Below are positions 44,407 through 53,581 of a stretch of 64,000 nucleotides of DNA, piece after piece (within the stretch, counting starts at the first letter, position 1; each line of letters begins with the position of its first letter). A program made the position numbers and the translations under genes. The stretch is from positions 3,673 to 67,672 of the forward strand of contig DDCY01000002.1 of NCBI GenBank assembly GCA_002335865.1, read 5' to 3'. The DNA comes from Saprospiraceae bacterium UBA1994 (GTDB taxonomy: Bacteria > Bacteroidota > Bacteroidia > Chitinophagales > Saprospiraceae). Below the pieces are notes generated by a model. That model ran no database searches, was not told the DNA's origin, and saw only the letters and a program-made list of their open reading frames with translations.

Positions 44407-45906
44407 CTAAAAATTATATCTCAATCCAGTGATCAAGCCAATTGTCATCCACTTATGTTCCAATGAATATGCATCTACTGTAGCTGATTTCACTAGCAAC
44501 CTTATATTAGGTTCTAGTATCAAATCTATATTACTATTCATTCGGTAATGCAGACCTACCGACCCAAATAGACTTAGACCAATATTATTTTTAAATATTA
44601 CCAACTTATCACCACTACTATCAGCTAGATCGATCACCTCTCCTGAAGGGCTTAATATCTTACCTGATTCTTTGAATAGTAAATTAAGATATATACCACC
44701 ATTCATTGTCATGTACGTACGTTCTCTCACATCCCACTCATAACTCAATAACAATGGAATATCAAACGATCTGTACTTATTAGTACTTACCACATCTCTG
44801 GTACCAGGAATTATAATAATATTTGTATCTCTTACTTCCATTCCATCCACTGTAGTGATAGTAATTACCTCTTTCACCATATCACTATCATTGTCTACGT
44901 AAGTAAACCTTTCATTAACCTGTGAATAATTTAACCCAGTTTTGAGTCCTAATCCATTAGGCAACATTAATGTCAATCTTACTCCTGCGGAGAATGAATA
45001 TGTCGGTCCTTCCGAGTTAGACCTCAGTGTTCCATATGGCTCTAGTTCTTCTACTTTCGCCTTTAGAGTACTGAATGGCAGCTCGTGAGATAGATAAAAA
45101 TCTAAATAAACACCTGTTCTATCAGTAACGAAACTTGGACAGTCTTGACGAAAATCATCCATCATAGACATGCTTAGTGTAATATCAGTTATCTTCATTT
45201 CTGACTGCAATGCAGAATATATTAAAAAACCAATAGTTCTGAGAGGTCTAGTGTTGATCACATTATTTGCCTCATTACTTTGCATTTCATTTAACACTTC
45301 TATTTTCTCTGAGATAATAGACAATTCTTGATTTTCAACTGCCCCACCAACGCTTCGACCACTTGATTTTGTTGATAATACGTTTGAGTTAACCGAAATT
45401 ATATTATTGCTCTCTCCATCGTTAATTCCTTGCTGTATCCCCGAATTATTTAAATTAAGATTCTGCTCTCTTGCTATTGTTTTTGATTCATTTCTACTTC
45501 CTGTTGATACTTGATGGTTAAAAGTTGCATATGTCGTTAAATGTGATAAATCTTCCTCAAATACATCAATACTATTATCAGCACCTAACTCATTGGGTTG
45601 AGTTGTCATCGTATAATTACCTTTAGTAGATCCAGTACCTATTGATTGATTATGTGAGTCGGTATTGACCACCATAGGGTTAGAATTACCTTGGATGAAA
45701 TCAGATTTAATATCATCTACATTGCTCCATAGATATATTGCACCTACCACTATGATTGCGACTAAGCTCGTCCATAACCAAAGAAAATTTCTAGGTTTGG
45801 ACTTTTGTTTCATCAATCTTGATTGGATCTTATCCCATGATTGCTCCGAATATTCAGCAGTTTGGTTTTCCAATTTGGATCGAAATATTTTATCTAGTTC
45901 ATTCAT
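44407..45906 (-). CDS. beta-barrel protein with N-terminal anti-sigma-like membrane anchor
   Basis: 499 residues. The N-terminus has no signal peptide but an acidic/basic cytosolic-looking stretch (MNELDKIFRSKLENQTAEYS ... WDKIQSRLMKQ), then one membrane segment at about 40-60 (WLWTSLVAIIVVGAIYLW). A low-complexity Asn/Ser/Gly-rich linker (about 75-200) leads to a porin-type outer membrane barrel with alternating strands and the terminal Phe of barrel proteins (LITGLRYNF). The gene starts 14 bases after the ECF sigma gene, where an anti-sigma factor is usual. The product may join inner-membrane sigma sequestration to an outer-membrane barrel in one chain. Confidence 0.78.
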   Translation of the reverse strand: MNELDKIFRSKLENQTAEYSEQSWDKIQSRLMKQKSKPRNFLWLWTSLVAIIVVGAIYLWSNVDDIKSDFIQGNSNPMVVNTDSHNQSIGTGSTKGNYTMTTQPNELGADNSIDVFEEDLSHLTTYATFNHQVSTGSRNESKTIAREQNLNLNNSGIQQGINDGESNNIISVNSNVLSTKSSGRSVGGAVENQELSIISEKIEVLNEMQSNEANNVINTRPLRTIGFLIYSALQSEMKITDITLSMSMMDDFRQDCPSFVTDRTGVYLDFYLSHELPFSTLKAKVEELEPYGTLRSNSEGPTYSFSAGVRLTLMLPNGLGLKTGLNYSQVNERFTYVDNDSDMVKEVITITTVDGMEVRDTNIIIIPGTRDVVSTNKYRSFDIPLLLSYEWDVRERTYMTMNGGIYLNLLFKESGKILSPSGEVIDLADSSGDKLVIFKNNIGLSLFGSVGLHYRMNSNIDLILEPNIRLLVKSATVDAYSLEHKWMTIGLITGLRYNF

Positions 45907-45919
45907 ATATTTAGCTACA

Positions 45920-46480
45920 TTACATAGCGATCTTATTCAACTCAATAATCATACTCTTCAGCACATTCCTTGCTTTGACTAGCTGAGATCTACTTGTACT
46001 TTCTTTGATACCCAATACTTCAGAAATCTCTCTATGACTTAACCCATCTAATACGGATAAGTTAAAAACTGTACGATATCCTTTTGGGAGTTTTTCTACT
46101 AATGCAAGCATGTAATCGGCTGACATCTTAGAATAAACTGAGGGCTCTACTGATCGTTCTTGATAACCCTCAAGTCCAATTTGCTCATTTTTAAATGACT
46201 TTTTGGATACTAACTTCAATGCTGTATTGACCATAATACGCCTTACCCACCCCTCAAATGATCCCTTATACTCAAACTTGTGAAGATTAGTAAATACCTT
46301 GACAAAGCCATCTTGCATAATTTCCTCGGCTTCTAGACGATGTCTACCGTACCGCTTGCATACTGACATCATCTTAGGCGCGTATAGCTCAAATATTTGC
46401 TTTTGAGCTATACGATCCCCATCTAGACATTGCTGTAATAGATCCTTCTCTGTCAAGCTGTTCAGAATTAGGGGTGCCAT
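45920..46480 (-). CDS. ECF RNA polymerase sigma factor
   Basis: 186 residues. Region 2 (LLQQCLDGDRIAQKQIFELY ... AEEIMQDGFVKVFTNLHKFE ... FEGWVRRIMVNTALKLV) and region 4 (LPKGYRTVFNLSVLDGLSHR, EISEVLGIKESTSRSQLVKA) are both complete. Members of this group direct transcription of envelope or uptake genes in Bacteroidota. It is first in an operon with a barrel/anti-sigma-like protein and a lipoprotein. Confidence 0.93.
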   Translation of the reverse strand: MAPLILNSLTEKDLLQQCLDGDRIAQKQIFELYAPKMMSVCKRYGRHRLEAEEIMQDGFVKVFTNLHKFEYKGSFEGWVRRIMVNTALKLVSKKSFKNEQIGLEGYQERSVEPSVYSKMSADYMLALVEKLPKGYRTVFNLSVLDGLSHREISEVLGIKESTSRSQLVKARNVLKSMIIELNKIAM

Positions 46481-47178
46481 TATTTATTATTTCCTAAAGT
46501 ATAGAGCCCATTAGAGGACGGTATGCTGCTTAAAAACTCACTTTTTATCATGTCTTCACCAACAAATAGTATCTTAAATCATATTGGTAGTAGACATTCA
46601 TTCAACTTGGCGTTCGAAATTGACCGATTTACTATCCCGTTATGCCTCTTAATCATAAAATCATTTACAAAATTGAGCAGTACAATAAATAAGTGCTAGC
46701 TCACCTACGATATAGATCATTTATATACCATATAGAGAATTAAAAATACAAACAAATTCGGCAATTTGTCTATAATTATAAAATCGATACCTTATGACTA
46801 ACACTCAAGTAAAAATACAGGATACTATCACCGAAATCAAGAAGTTCAATTCTATAGAAAAGCACCACTCCATCACAATTACAGAGCTAGGCGCTACGTG
46901 CTTGCAATCGAAAAATAAATAGCCACCATACTCAGAGATATCAATGCTCTGCAAAATAGTATTAATGAGGTACTATAAAGTTAGTCCTCACCTATTTGCC
47001 AAATAAAAAAACAGAACATTTTACAGAAAATAGTAATATGGCATGGTGCTTGTTTTACGTATAGTAGATGTTGATAATTAAATCACACAAGTAACTGCAA
47101 CTGTTAAAATCAACCCCTAAGTAGTATAACTTTCTAAATTGATATTCTTTTTTATACCTATACAGGTCAAAACAGATA
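46481..47178. other. 698-base gap upstream of the ECF sigma gene
   Basis: It should contain the sigma operon promoter, but no TAnnTTTG box stands out, so the operon may be self-activated from an ECF-type promoter. A 49-codon frame at 46550-46699 has no recognised sequence. A broken small coiled-coil gene lies at 46794-46978 (listed separately). From 46980 to 47178 there is nothing I can name. Confidence 0.4.
46794..46978 (+). pseudogene. small broken gene, coiled-coil-like, family unknown
   Basis: An ATG frame gives 42 residues (MTNTQVKIQDTITEIKKFNS ... ITITELGA) and stops at 46922. Shifting frame near 46895 continues as YVLAIEK, a stop, then IATILRDINALQNSINEVL and a final stop at 46978. 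Together this looks like a 60-residue helical protein broken by one frameshift and one nonsense codon. The family is unknown and the two halves may not belong together. Confidence 0.35.
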
Positions 47179-47814
47179 TTAATTGAATAATGACTTACGG
47201 CCATACTTACTGCAAATTGGACATACTTTATAGTCGTGCCCTCTTGCTGGGCAATACTCTCTACCAAAAAATATAATCTGTAAGTGCAGACGATTCCAAA
47301 GTCTTTCATCGTACAACCTCTTAAGGTCTTTTTCTGTCTTATCTACATTCTTTCCTGTACTCAAGCACCATCTATAAGCTAGTCTCTGTATATGTGTATC
47401 CACAGGAAATGCAGGCACACCAAAAGCTTGTGACATTACTACACTCGCAGTCTTATGCCCTACCCCAGGAAGACGTTCTAAAGCTTCAAAGCTCTGTGGG
47501 ACTTCGCCTCCATGCTCATCGATCAGTATCTGAGATAGATTCCAAATCGCCTTTGATTTTGCTGGTGAAAGTCCACAAGGTCTAATGATCGCTTTGATCT
47601 CCTCAATACTATGTGAGACCATGTCATATGGATTATCTGCCATCGCCCATAGAAGAGGTGTTATTTGATTGACACGCTTGTCTGTGCATTGAGCAGAAAG
47701 CAATACGGCTATCAATAATGTATACGGATCTGTATGATCCAGGGGTATAGGGATCACTGGATACAATTCTTCTAAGATACGAGCTATATCGTCTGCTTTT
47801 TCTTGTTTGGTCAT
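47179..47814 (-). CDS. nth: endonuclease III-type DNA glycosylase with incomplete Fe-S site
   Basis: 211 residues. Nth removes oxidised pyrimidines and nicks the strand. The helix-hairpin-helix LPGVGHKTASVV carries catalytic Lys121, and Asp139 lies in AFPVDTHIQRLAYR, both as in Escherichia coli Nth. The C-terminal cluster region reads C188-x9-C198-x2-C201, while classical enzymes have C-x6-C-x2-C-x5-C; the fourth Cys is absent and the spacing differs, so a 4Fe-4S cluster is doubtful. It lies 11 bases after the acyl-CoA reductase gene on the same strand. Confidence 0.9.
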   Translation of the reverse strand: MTKQEKADDIARILEELYPVIPIPLDHTDPYTLLIAVLLSAQCTDKRVNQITPLLWAMADNPYDMVSHSIEEIKAIIRPCGLSPAKSKAIWNLSQILIDEHGGEVPQSFEALERLPGVGHKTASVVMSQAFGVPAFPVDTHIQRLAYRWCLSTGKNVDKTEKDLKRLYDERLWNRLHLQIIFFGREYCPARGHDYKVCPICSKYGRKSLFN

Positions 47815-47825
47815 AACGCCACAGC

Positions 47826-48845
47826 TTATATAGTTGTCAAAAAATTCATCGTATCTACTCCATCAGCATAATCATTAATCTTGGGCTGCTGAGCATGTCC
47901 AAATCTGAATGTGTCAATACCCTCGATTTCATTAGAAGAAACCACACATTGAATGAGATCCTTATTGTCTGTCAAATATACTGTAAGACCCTCTTGAGTG
48001 TTGTAACATTGATAATGCATACTAGAGATACGAGAGGCAATAGAGGGATCCTCTTTAACGATAAGTGATCCACTAATCATATACTTAGTTTTATTCAGTA
48101 TGAATAGAGATACATTATGATCAAAATTGTTTTTATACTTATTATGCTGGGCATATTGCTTATAGCCTTCGTGCCAGATGTTGAGATATCGTTCCCAGTT
48201 GAGATCTTGTGGTACAAGACACATTGATACATTCCTACACCCCAAACCAAAATATTCAAATATATCTGCTCCTAGATTTTTGATTTCTTCATCAGTCTCT
48301 TTACCTGTGAGTACGGCTACCGCATTTCGATTGGCTCTGATAATATGCGGATACTTACCGAAGTAATGCTCAAAGTATTTGCTTGTATTATTACTACCTG
48401 TAGCTATTACTGCATCGAAGTCTTTGAGTCTTTCTATTATCTCAAAATATTGAGATGTACGGCTATCTATTGCTTCGAGTTGTTTGATGAAAAATGGTGT
48501 AAGAAATTTATCTTTATCAGATAATTTGATTAATGCTTTATGTCCAACTACAAAACAGCACATGATATCATGCCATCCGACCAAAGGTATATTTCCTGCG
48601 AGAACGAGACCTACTTTTTTGATGTCACTTCGGTCTTTGATCTGATATTTTGACGTCCAGTCATTTAAAATAGATTCATCTAAAAATTGAGTTTTGATAG
48701 CCTCTATCGACTTCCAACTATTCTCTTCAGTAAACCATTGATTGTACAATTTAGATTGAAGTACTTTAGCAGCCAGTTCCTCGTTATCTTTATTTAGAAC
48801 CTTAGACAATTCGACCAAGGCTTTGATTCTATCTTTTAGGTTCAT
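47826..48845 (-). CDS. LuxC-family acyl-CoA reductase
   Basis: 339 residues. The sequence fits the LuxC acyl-CoA reductase family, which makes fatty aldehydes: VGLVLAGNIPLVGWHDIMCC, AVIATGSNNTSKYFEHYFGK, IRANRNAVAVLTGKETDEEI and the active-site cysteine context EYFGLGCRNVSMCLVP near residue 205. Bacteroidota commonly carry such a gene without luxD or luxE. It is followed by nth. The aldehyde product and pathway are unknown. Confidence 0.85.
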   Translation of the reverse strand: MNLKDRIKALVELSKVLNKDNEELAAKVLQSKLYNQWFTEENSWKSIEAIKTQFLDESILNDWTSKYQIKDRSDIKKVGLVLAGNIPLVGWHDIMCCFVVGHKALIKLSDKDKFLTPFFIKQLEAIDSRTSQYFEIIERLKDFDAVIATGSNNTSKYFEHYFGKYPHIIRANRNAVAVLTGKETDEEIKNLGADIFEYFGLGCRNVSMCLVPQDLNWERYLNIWHEGYKQYAQHNKYKNNFDHNVSLFILNKTKYMISGSLIVKEDPSIASRISSMHYQCYNTQEGLTVYLTDNKDLIQCVVSSNEIEGIDTFRFGHAQQPKINDYADGVDTMNFLTTI

Positions 48846-49247
48846 TATTTTTATTTCTTTTTAACAGATTTTGAAGGATACTGCCCACTTGATCCATATC
48901 ACTTAACTCATTTGTCACGGGTATTTTTGATCTAAATGTTTCTCAAAACATCCACTGCGGTAATGATCAAAATCATTTTTATAATTTCTGTTTATCACAT
49001 TTATGGTTAATGTTTTTCAACTAAGCACTTCTCAAAAAGAAACTCTTCCTTAACGCAAAATCATTTTTCAGATTAACCATTTATCAAATATTATCTTGAG
49101 TGTTTCTTACATCTGACTCTTATAAATTAAACGTTATCTACTGTCAGAATCACTTTTTATTTAGACATTTATCATATTTTATCTTGAGTGTTTCTTACAT
49201 CTGTCTCTTATAAATTAAACGTTATCTACTGTCAGAATCACTTTTTA
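48846..49247. repeat. decaying tandem repeat of about 88 bases running out of the rluD-like 3' end
   Basis: The 392-base gap is mainly a tandem array. Units begin with AAAATCATTTTT or AGAATCACTTTTT at about 48969, 49057, 49146 and 49234, spacing 88, 89 and 88. The third unit (49146-49233) and the latter part of the second (from about 49090) are nearly identical, sharing TTGAGTGTTTCTTACATCTG and TATAAATTAAACGTTATCTA. The first is strongly diverged, and a still weaker copy may lie at 48881-48968. The last unit runs into the end of the rluD-like gene and includes its final codons (Lys-Lys-stop). It looks like repeated local duplication followed by drift. Confidence 0.8.
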
Positions 49248-50266
49248 TACTCTACATAATGCCTCCACTTTTCTAGTACGCCGGCAAAATCATCTGGTAG
49301 AGGCTGCTCAAAGTATAATCTCTCTCCCGTTGTCGGATGCGTAAATCCTAATATTCTTGCATGCAGTGCTTGCCGTGGCATAATGTCAAAGCAATTGAAT
49401 ACAAACTGCTTGTATTTGCTATAAACAGTTCCTTTACGAATTACGTTTCCACTATATCTCTTATCGTTGAAGAGTGGATGACCTTTATACTTCATATGTA
49501 CACGGATCTGGTGAGTTCGACCTGTCTCTAGTTTACACTTGACTAATGATACATAGTATAGGTCTTCAATCACTTCGTAATGAGTAATAGCTCTCTTACC
49601 AAAATCCTCATCTTCAGAGACCGTCATCAGCATACGATCTTTAGGGTGTCTCCCAATATACTCATCTATAGTTCCTACCTCTGGATCTGGACAACTCCAT
49701 ACCAATGCAAGATATTCTCGATCTATAGTGTGATCAAAAAACTGAGCTGCTAGGTTTGTCATAGCATTCTCGTTCTTAGCTATCACCATTAGGCCTGATG
49801 TATCTTTATCTATCCTATGTACAAGACCAGGACGATCATTTTCATTGCCTTCTTTTAGTGGCAGAGGATGATTTTGAAAATAATGAGCCAAACCATTTAC
49901 TAATGTACCACTATAATTTCCTACGCCCGGGTGTACTACAAGCCCTGGAGGCTTATTGATTACCATGACATCTTCATCTTCATGGATGATATCTAAATCC
50001 ATTTCCTCTGGCAATATAGTTCTATCTCTAGGTGCTTCTGTCAGATATACTTTGATAACGTCTAGAGGTCTCACCTTATAGTTGGTTTTTACTGGTTTGT
50101 CATTGACCGTGATAAGACCGTCAGCTATACCATTCTGAAGACGATTACGAGACATCTGCTCCATGCGAGCCATTAGAAATTTATCTATACGGATAGGTCC
50201 TTGCCCTTTATCTACAGTCATTGTCTGTAGTTCGTGGAGTTCGTTATAATCTTGTGTATCGCTCAT
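49238..50266 (-). CDS. rluD: RluA/RluD-family 23S rRNA pseudouridine synthase
   Basis: 342 residues. An S4 RNA-binding domain (IRIDKFLMARMEQMSRNRLQ ... KPVKTNYKVRPLDVIKVY) precedes the synthase domain with IIHEDEDVMVINKPPGLVVH and the catalytic Asp motif RPGLVHRIDKDTSGLMVIAK. GRTHQIRVHMKYKGHPLFND follows. RluD-type enzymes modify helix 69 of 23S rRNA; RluC/RluA cannot be excluded. The last three codons lie within the 88-base tandem repeat. Confidence 0.9.
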   Translation of the reverse strand: MSDTQDYNELHELQTMTVDKGQGPIRIDKFLMARMEQMSRNRLQNGIADGLITVNDKPVKTNYKVRPLDVIKVYLTEAPRDRTILPEEMDLDIIHEDEDVMVINKPPGLVVHPGVGNYSGTLVNGLAHYFQNHPLPLKEGNENDRPGLVHRIDKDTSGLMVIAKNENAMTNLAAQFFDHTIDREYLALVWSCPDPEVGTIDEYIGRHPKDRMLMTVSEDEDFGKRAITHYEVIEDLYYVSLVKCKLETGRTHQIRVHMKYKGHPLFNDKRYSGNVIRKGTVYSKYKQFVFNCFDIMPRQALHARILGFTHPTTGERLYFEQPLPDDFAGVLEKWRHYVEYKK

Positions 50267-50341
50267 CGATGCTGCTGTGAGTCTATGTATATGATCAATA
50301 GAGTATTAGTACTGTTGATATACTAGGACTAATTAGTATGG

Positions 50342-50380
50342 TAAAAAAATCCTCCTATGGCACATATAGCTGAAGGATTA
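50342..50380 (-). terminator. Rho-independent terminator of the barrel protein gene
   Basis: On the minus strand AATCCTTC and GGAGGATT pair over eight positions (one G-U) around a 16-base loop, followed by TTTTTTT. It lies directly after the stop at 50381. Confidence 0.75.
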
Positions 50381-51139
50381 TTAAAACGCAAAGGTAACAC
50401 CTAGATCATATCTAATGGCATCTATTGTACTAGTCTTTCGAGAGTAAAAGTCATAGGATGAACTTTCTCCTACCAAATTAGAATCTCTAATATCATATTC
50501 TGTAGATAATGAGCTCATATATCCGACTTTACCCGTGATATAGATAGCATCATCTACCGCGTAATGTACACCAGCTCTATAGGAGTAGCTCATTGAAGCG
50601 TCAAAATTATTGAATTCGAATTCTGAAAAATCAACATCTTCATTAGATGTCACCGAAGTGCTTGTCCACATAGCACTCAACCCTAATCTACCTTCCACAA
50701 AAGGCTGAAGTCCTACAATATTAACACCCAAGTAATGTCGATATATAGCAGTCCAGTTACCCATCGAAGTCGAAGTACTATGGTCAAATGGAAATCCATC
50801 TATCAAATCTACAGTATTCAATCTAGCATTTTCAAGATATGTGTAATCAATTCCCATCCCAATAAATCCCGGAGCATCACTCGATATCTGCAGCAGATAA
50901 TCTATGCCAAAACCCAAATACTGACTCTTCAGATTGCGCTCCAAGGCACTCGAAGGATCTATAAGATGCAGATACAGTTCTTGAAGATGAATTCTAGAGT
51001 AATCATCTCCTTCAGTGTATTTTTCTTCAATATACTGTACTACTTCAGCATTGGACTCTTTATTATTTTGATAGGTTTGGGCATAAGCATCTATACAACA
51101 TGACAAAAGCATAAAAATGATAACTTGACGTAAATTCAT
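50381..51139 (-). CDS. hypothetical outer membrane beta-barrel protein
   Basis: 252 residues with a signal peptide (MNLRQVIIFMLLSCCIDAYAQ). After a polar segment (about 22-70), alternating amphipathic strands such as YLGFGIDYLLQISSDAP, FVEGRLGLSAMWTSTSV and YSYRAGVHYAVDDAIYITGK end in YDLGVTFAF, with the terminal Phe of outer membrane barrels. No specific family is recognised. It stands alone, with its own terminator, divergent from the Prc-type protease gene. Confidence 0.8.
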   Translation of the reverse strand: MNLRQVIIFMLLSCCIDAYAQTYQNNKESNAEVVQYIEEKYTEGDDYSRIHLQELYLHLIDPSSALERNLKSQYLGFGIDYLLQISSDAPGFIGMGIDYTYLENARLNTVDLIDGFPFDHSTSTSMGNWTAIYRHYLGVNIVGLQPFVEGRLGLSAMWTSTSVTSNEDVDFSEFEFNNFDASMSYSYRAGVHYAVDDAIYITGKVGYMSSLSTEYDIRDSNLVGESSSYDFYSRKTSTIDAIRYDLGVTFAF

Positions 51140-51278
51140 AATTTAATTATAATAAACTTCATATATCGCAACGATGTATTAGCATTCATTGTTCCCTACA
51201 TCAGAACTTCTTAACTTCGTATTAATAAACTATATCAAGAGGTCAGACCGTTATATTTAATTACAGACATTCAAATAG

Positions 51279-53375
51279 ATGAAAATCAAACTATTCATAA
51301 CCCTAGCACTTGCAGCGTCAGTGGCTGTTATCGCCGCCGTTTTCCCTAAAGCCAATAAAGATAAAGAAAGCCTCACTCTGCAAGTACTTATGGCCGTATT
51401 GGAGAGATTGCATTTTGCCCCTCAAAAAATCGATGATTCTTTATCGCAAGAGATATACAAAGAATACTTAGATGGTATGGATAACAATAAGCGTTTTTTG
51501 CTAAGCTCTGAGGTAGAGCAGCTAGCTATTTACAAAAACAGTATCGATGAGCAAATAGACGCTACGACATTTGAGTTTTTTAATCTCACTAATACACTTA
51601 TGGAAAGTGGTATTAAAAGAGCTCAGAGAGTATATCAATCTATTATCGATCAAGAAATCTCAATCACCTCTAGTAAGACATTAGAACTAGATGGCGAAAA
51701 GACTCAATTTGTAAGTACCGAGGCCGAACTAGCAGAACGATGGACGGATTATATAACTTATCATGTAGTCACTAGATATGAAAGTTACCTCTCAGATCGA
51801 AATAAGAGCGACGATCCTATTGACAAAGAAAAAACTGATGAGGAATTGCTAGCGAAAGCTACGAAGAACTCAAAGGAAATGTTTGACGATTGGTTTAAAA
51901 GATTGGACGATATTCGCCGTTCTGATAGATACGAAGCCTACCTGAATGTACTGACCCATACTTACGATCCTCACACTGATTATTACAGCCCAAAAGCTAA
52001 AGAAGACTTTGATCTCAAGATGGGAGGACGATTGGAAGGTATTGGAGCTAGACTATTCGTCAAGGACGATCTTACCGAAGTGTCGACTGTAATCGTAGGT
52101 GGTCCAGCATGGAAAGGTAAAGAGTTAGCCGTAGAAGATAAAATTCTGCAAGTAAGACAAGATGACGAAGAAGAGCCTACAGACTTAACTGGAATGCGCA
52201 TCGATGATGTAGTTCAGCTCATCCGAGGTAAAAAAGGTACTAATGTACATCTCACCATTCGTAAGAAAAGTGGAAAGACTTTAGTGATCACTATTGAACG
52301 TGATGAAGTGATCGTAGACGAATCTTTTGCTAGATCTGTTGTAGTGGACTTTGAAGATGTGAATAATATCGGATTTATATCATTGCCAGTATTTTACTCT
52401 ACTTTCGATGGCAAAAATAGCTGTGCTGAAGATGTCAAGAAAGAAGTAGAAAAACTTAATGCACAAAATGTAAATGGAATTATACTAGACCTCAGATGGA
52501 ATGGTGGAGGATCACTTCAAGATGTAATAGATATGTCAGGTCTCTTTATAGAAGAAGGACCTATCGTACAAGTAAAAAGCGGTGATGGAAAAGCTAGCGT
52601 TTATAAAGATCGCGATAGCAGCGTTTCATATGATGGACCGATGATTGTCATGACTAATATGGTCAGTGCTTCAGCCTCAGAAATATTGGCAGGAGCATTA
52701 CAGGATTATGGTAGAGCGGTTATAGTAGGAAGTAATTCTACTTTTGGAAAAGGAACAGTGCAAGGTTTCTATGATCTTGATAGAGTCTATAATGGTTCTT
52801 CTGATCTGAAGCCTCTTGGCCAAGTGAAGATGACTACACAGAAATTTTACAGAATCAACGGAGGATCAAATCAACTGACGGGAATCATACCAGACATTAT
52901 ACTGCCAGATAACTTTAGCTATGTGAATGTAGGCGAAAAAGATTACGATAATGCTCTAGAGTGGTCAAAAATAGATCCTGTAAAATATCAACAGAATGTA
53001 TATCAACTTCCAGATCTAAGTATCTTAAAGCAAAATAGTAGTGAGCGTGTAGCAGCAAGCAATATTTTCAATCTAATAGATGACAATGCCCAATATATCA
53101 AAGAAGTAGAAAACGATTCTGATGTGCCATTATCTCTCAAGGGTTACAAGGCGTATCTCGCTGAAAGAGAGGCAAGAGCTGAGAAGTACGATAATATCAT
53201 GAAGAATCCAATCGATGGGTTATCTATTTCGAATTTAGCTATAGACTTAGACTACATCCAAGCTGATAGCAGTCGGATTGCACGTAATGAAGATTGGCTC
53301 AAAGGCCTTCACAAGGACGTGTATCTGCAAGAAACTGTATTGATTATGAAAGATATGATTAATGGGGAGCAATAG
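51279..53375 (+). CDS. carboxy-terminal processing protease, Prc/Tsp (S41) family
   Basis: 698 residues, the long Prc/Tsp layout. A membrane anchor or signal (about 5-22) is followed by an N-terminal helical domain (KRFLLSSEVEQL), TYDPHTDYYSPK, a PDZ domain (about 245-335, GGRLEGIGARLF), and the S41 core with LDLRWNGGGSLQDVIDMSGLF. The catalytic Ser465 (MVSASASEIL) and Lys491 (FGKGTVQGFYD) are present. It is expected to act in the periplasm on proteins with exposed C-termini, in envelope quality control. Confidence 0.93.
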   Translation: MKIKLFITLALAASVAVIAAVFPKANKDKESLTLQVLMAVLERLHFAPQKIDDSLSQEIYKEYLDGMDNNKRFLLSSEVEQLAIYKNSIDEQIDATTFEFFNLTNTLMESGIKRAQRVYQSIIDQEISITSSKTLELDGEKTQFVSTEAELAERWTDYITYHVVTRYESYLSDRNKSDDPIDKEKTDEELLAKATKNSKEMFDDWFKRLDDIRRSDRYEAYLNVLTHTYDPHTDYYSPKAKEDFDLKMGGRLEGIGARLFVKDDLTEVSTVIVGGPAWKGKELAVEDKILQVRQDDEEEPTDLTGMRIDDVVQLIRGKKGTNVHLTIRKKSGKTLVITIERDEVIVDESFARSVVVDFEDVNNIGFISLPVFYSTFDGKNSCAEDVKKEVEKLNAQNVNGIILDLRWNGGGSLQDVIDMSGLFIEEGPIVQVKSGDGKASVYKDRDSSVSYDGPMIVMTNMVSASASEILAGALQDYGRAVIVGSNSTFGKGTVQGFYDLDRVYNGSSDLKPLGQVKMTTQKFYRINGGSNQLTGIIPDIILPDNFSYVNVGEKDYDNALEWSKIDPVKYQQNVYQLPDLSILKQNSSERVAASNIFNLIDDNAQYIKEVENDSDVPLSLKGYKAYLAEREARAEKYDNIMKNPIDGLSISNLAIDLDYIQADSSRIARNEDWLKGLHKDVYLQETVLIMKDMINGEQ

Positions 53376-53507
53376 TGATTTCTGTATCTGCCAATACAAA
53401 AGGCTTGACATATTGATTATTGCATACCATCAAATAATTAGTCAAGATAGCGAGTCCTGAAAGGGTGAGTTTTATTAACGATTTTATCTCTCAAATCCTA
53501 AATTGCA

Positions 53508-53543
53508 TAAGAGCCTGAATCATTACTGATGCAAGCTCTTATA
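53508..53543. other. inverted repeat between convergent protease and DUF4412 genes
   Basis: ATAAGAGC and GCTCTTAT pair over eight positions around a 20-base loop. No U-run follows on either strand. Its place between two convergent genes fits a weak bidirectional terminator. Confidence 0.35.
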
Positions 53544-53581
53544 TATCCTAACTTATTCGTTGTTAACTAAGATAAGGAATC

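Noticed and set aside
46550..46699. 49-codon frame upstream of the ECF sigma gene
   Set aside because: No recognisable family, no promoter, and composition like the AT-rich surroundings.
48846..49247. CRISPR array interpretation of the 88-base repeats
   Set aside because: Units are contiguous with no spacers, diverge progressively, and no cas gene is present.
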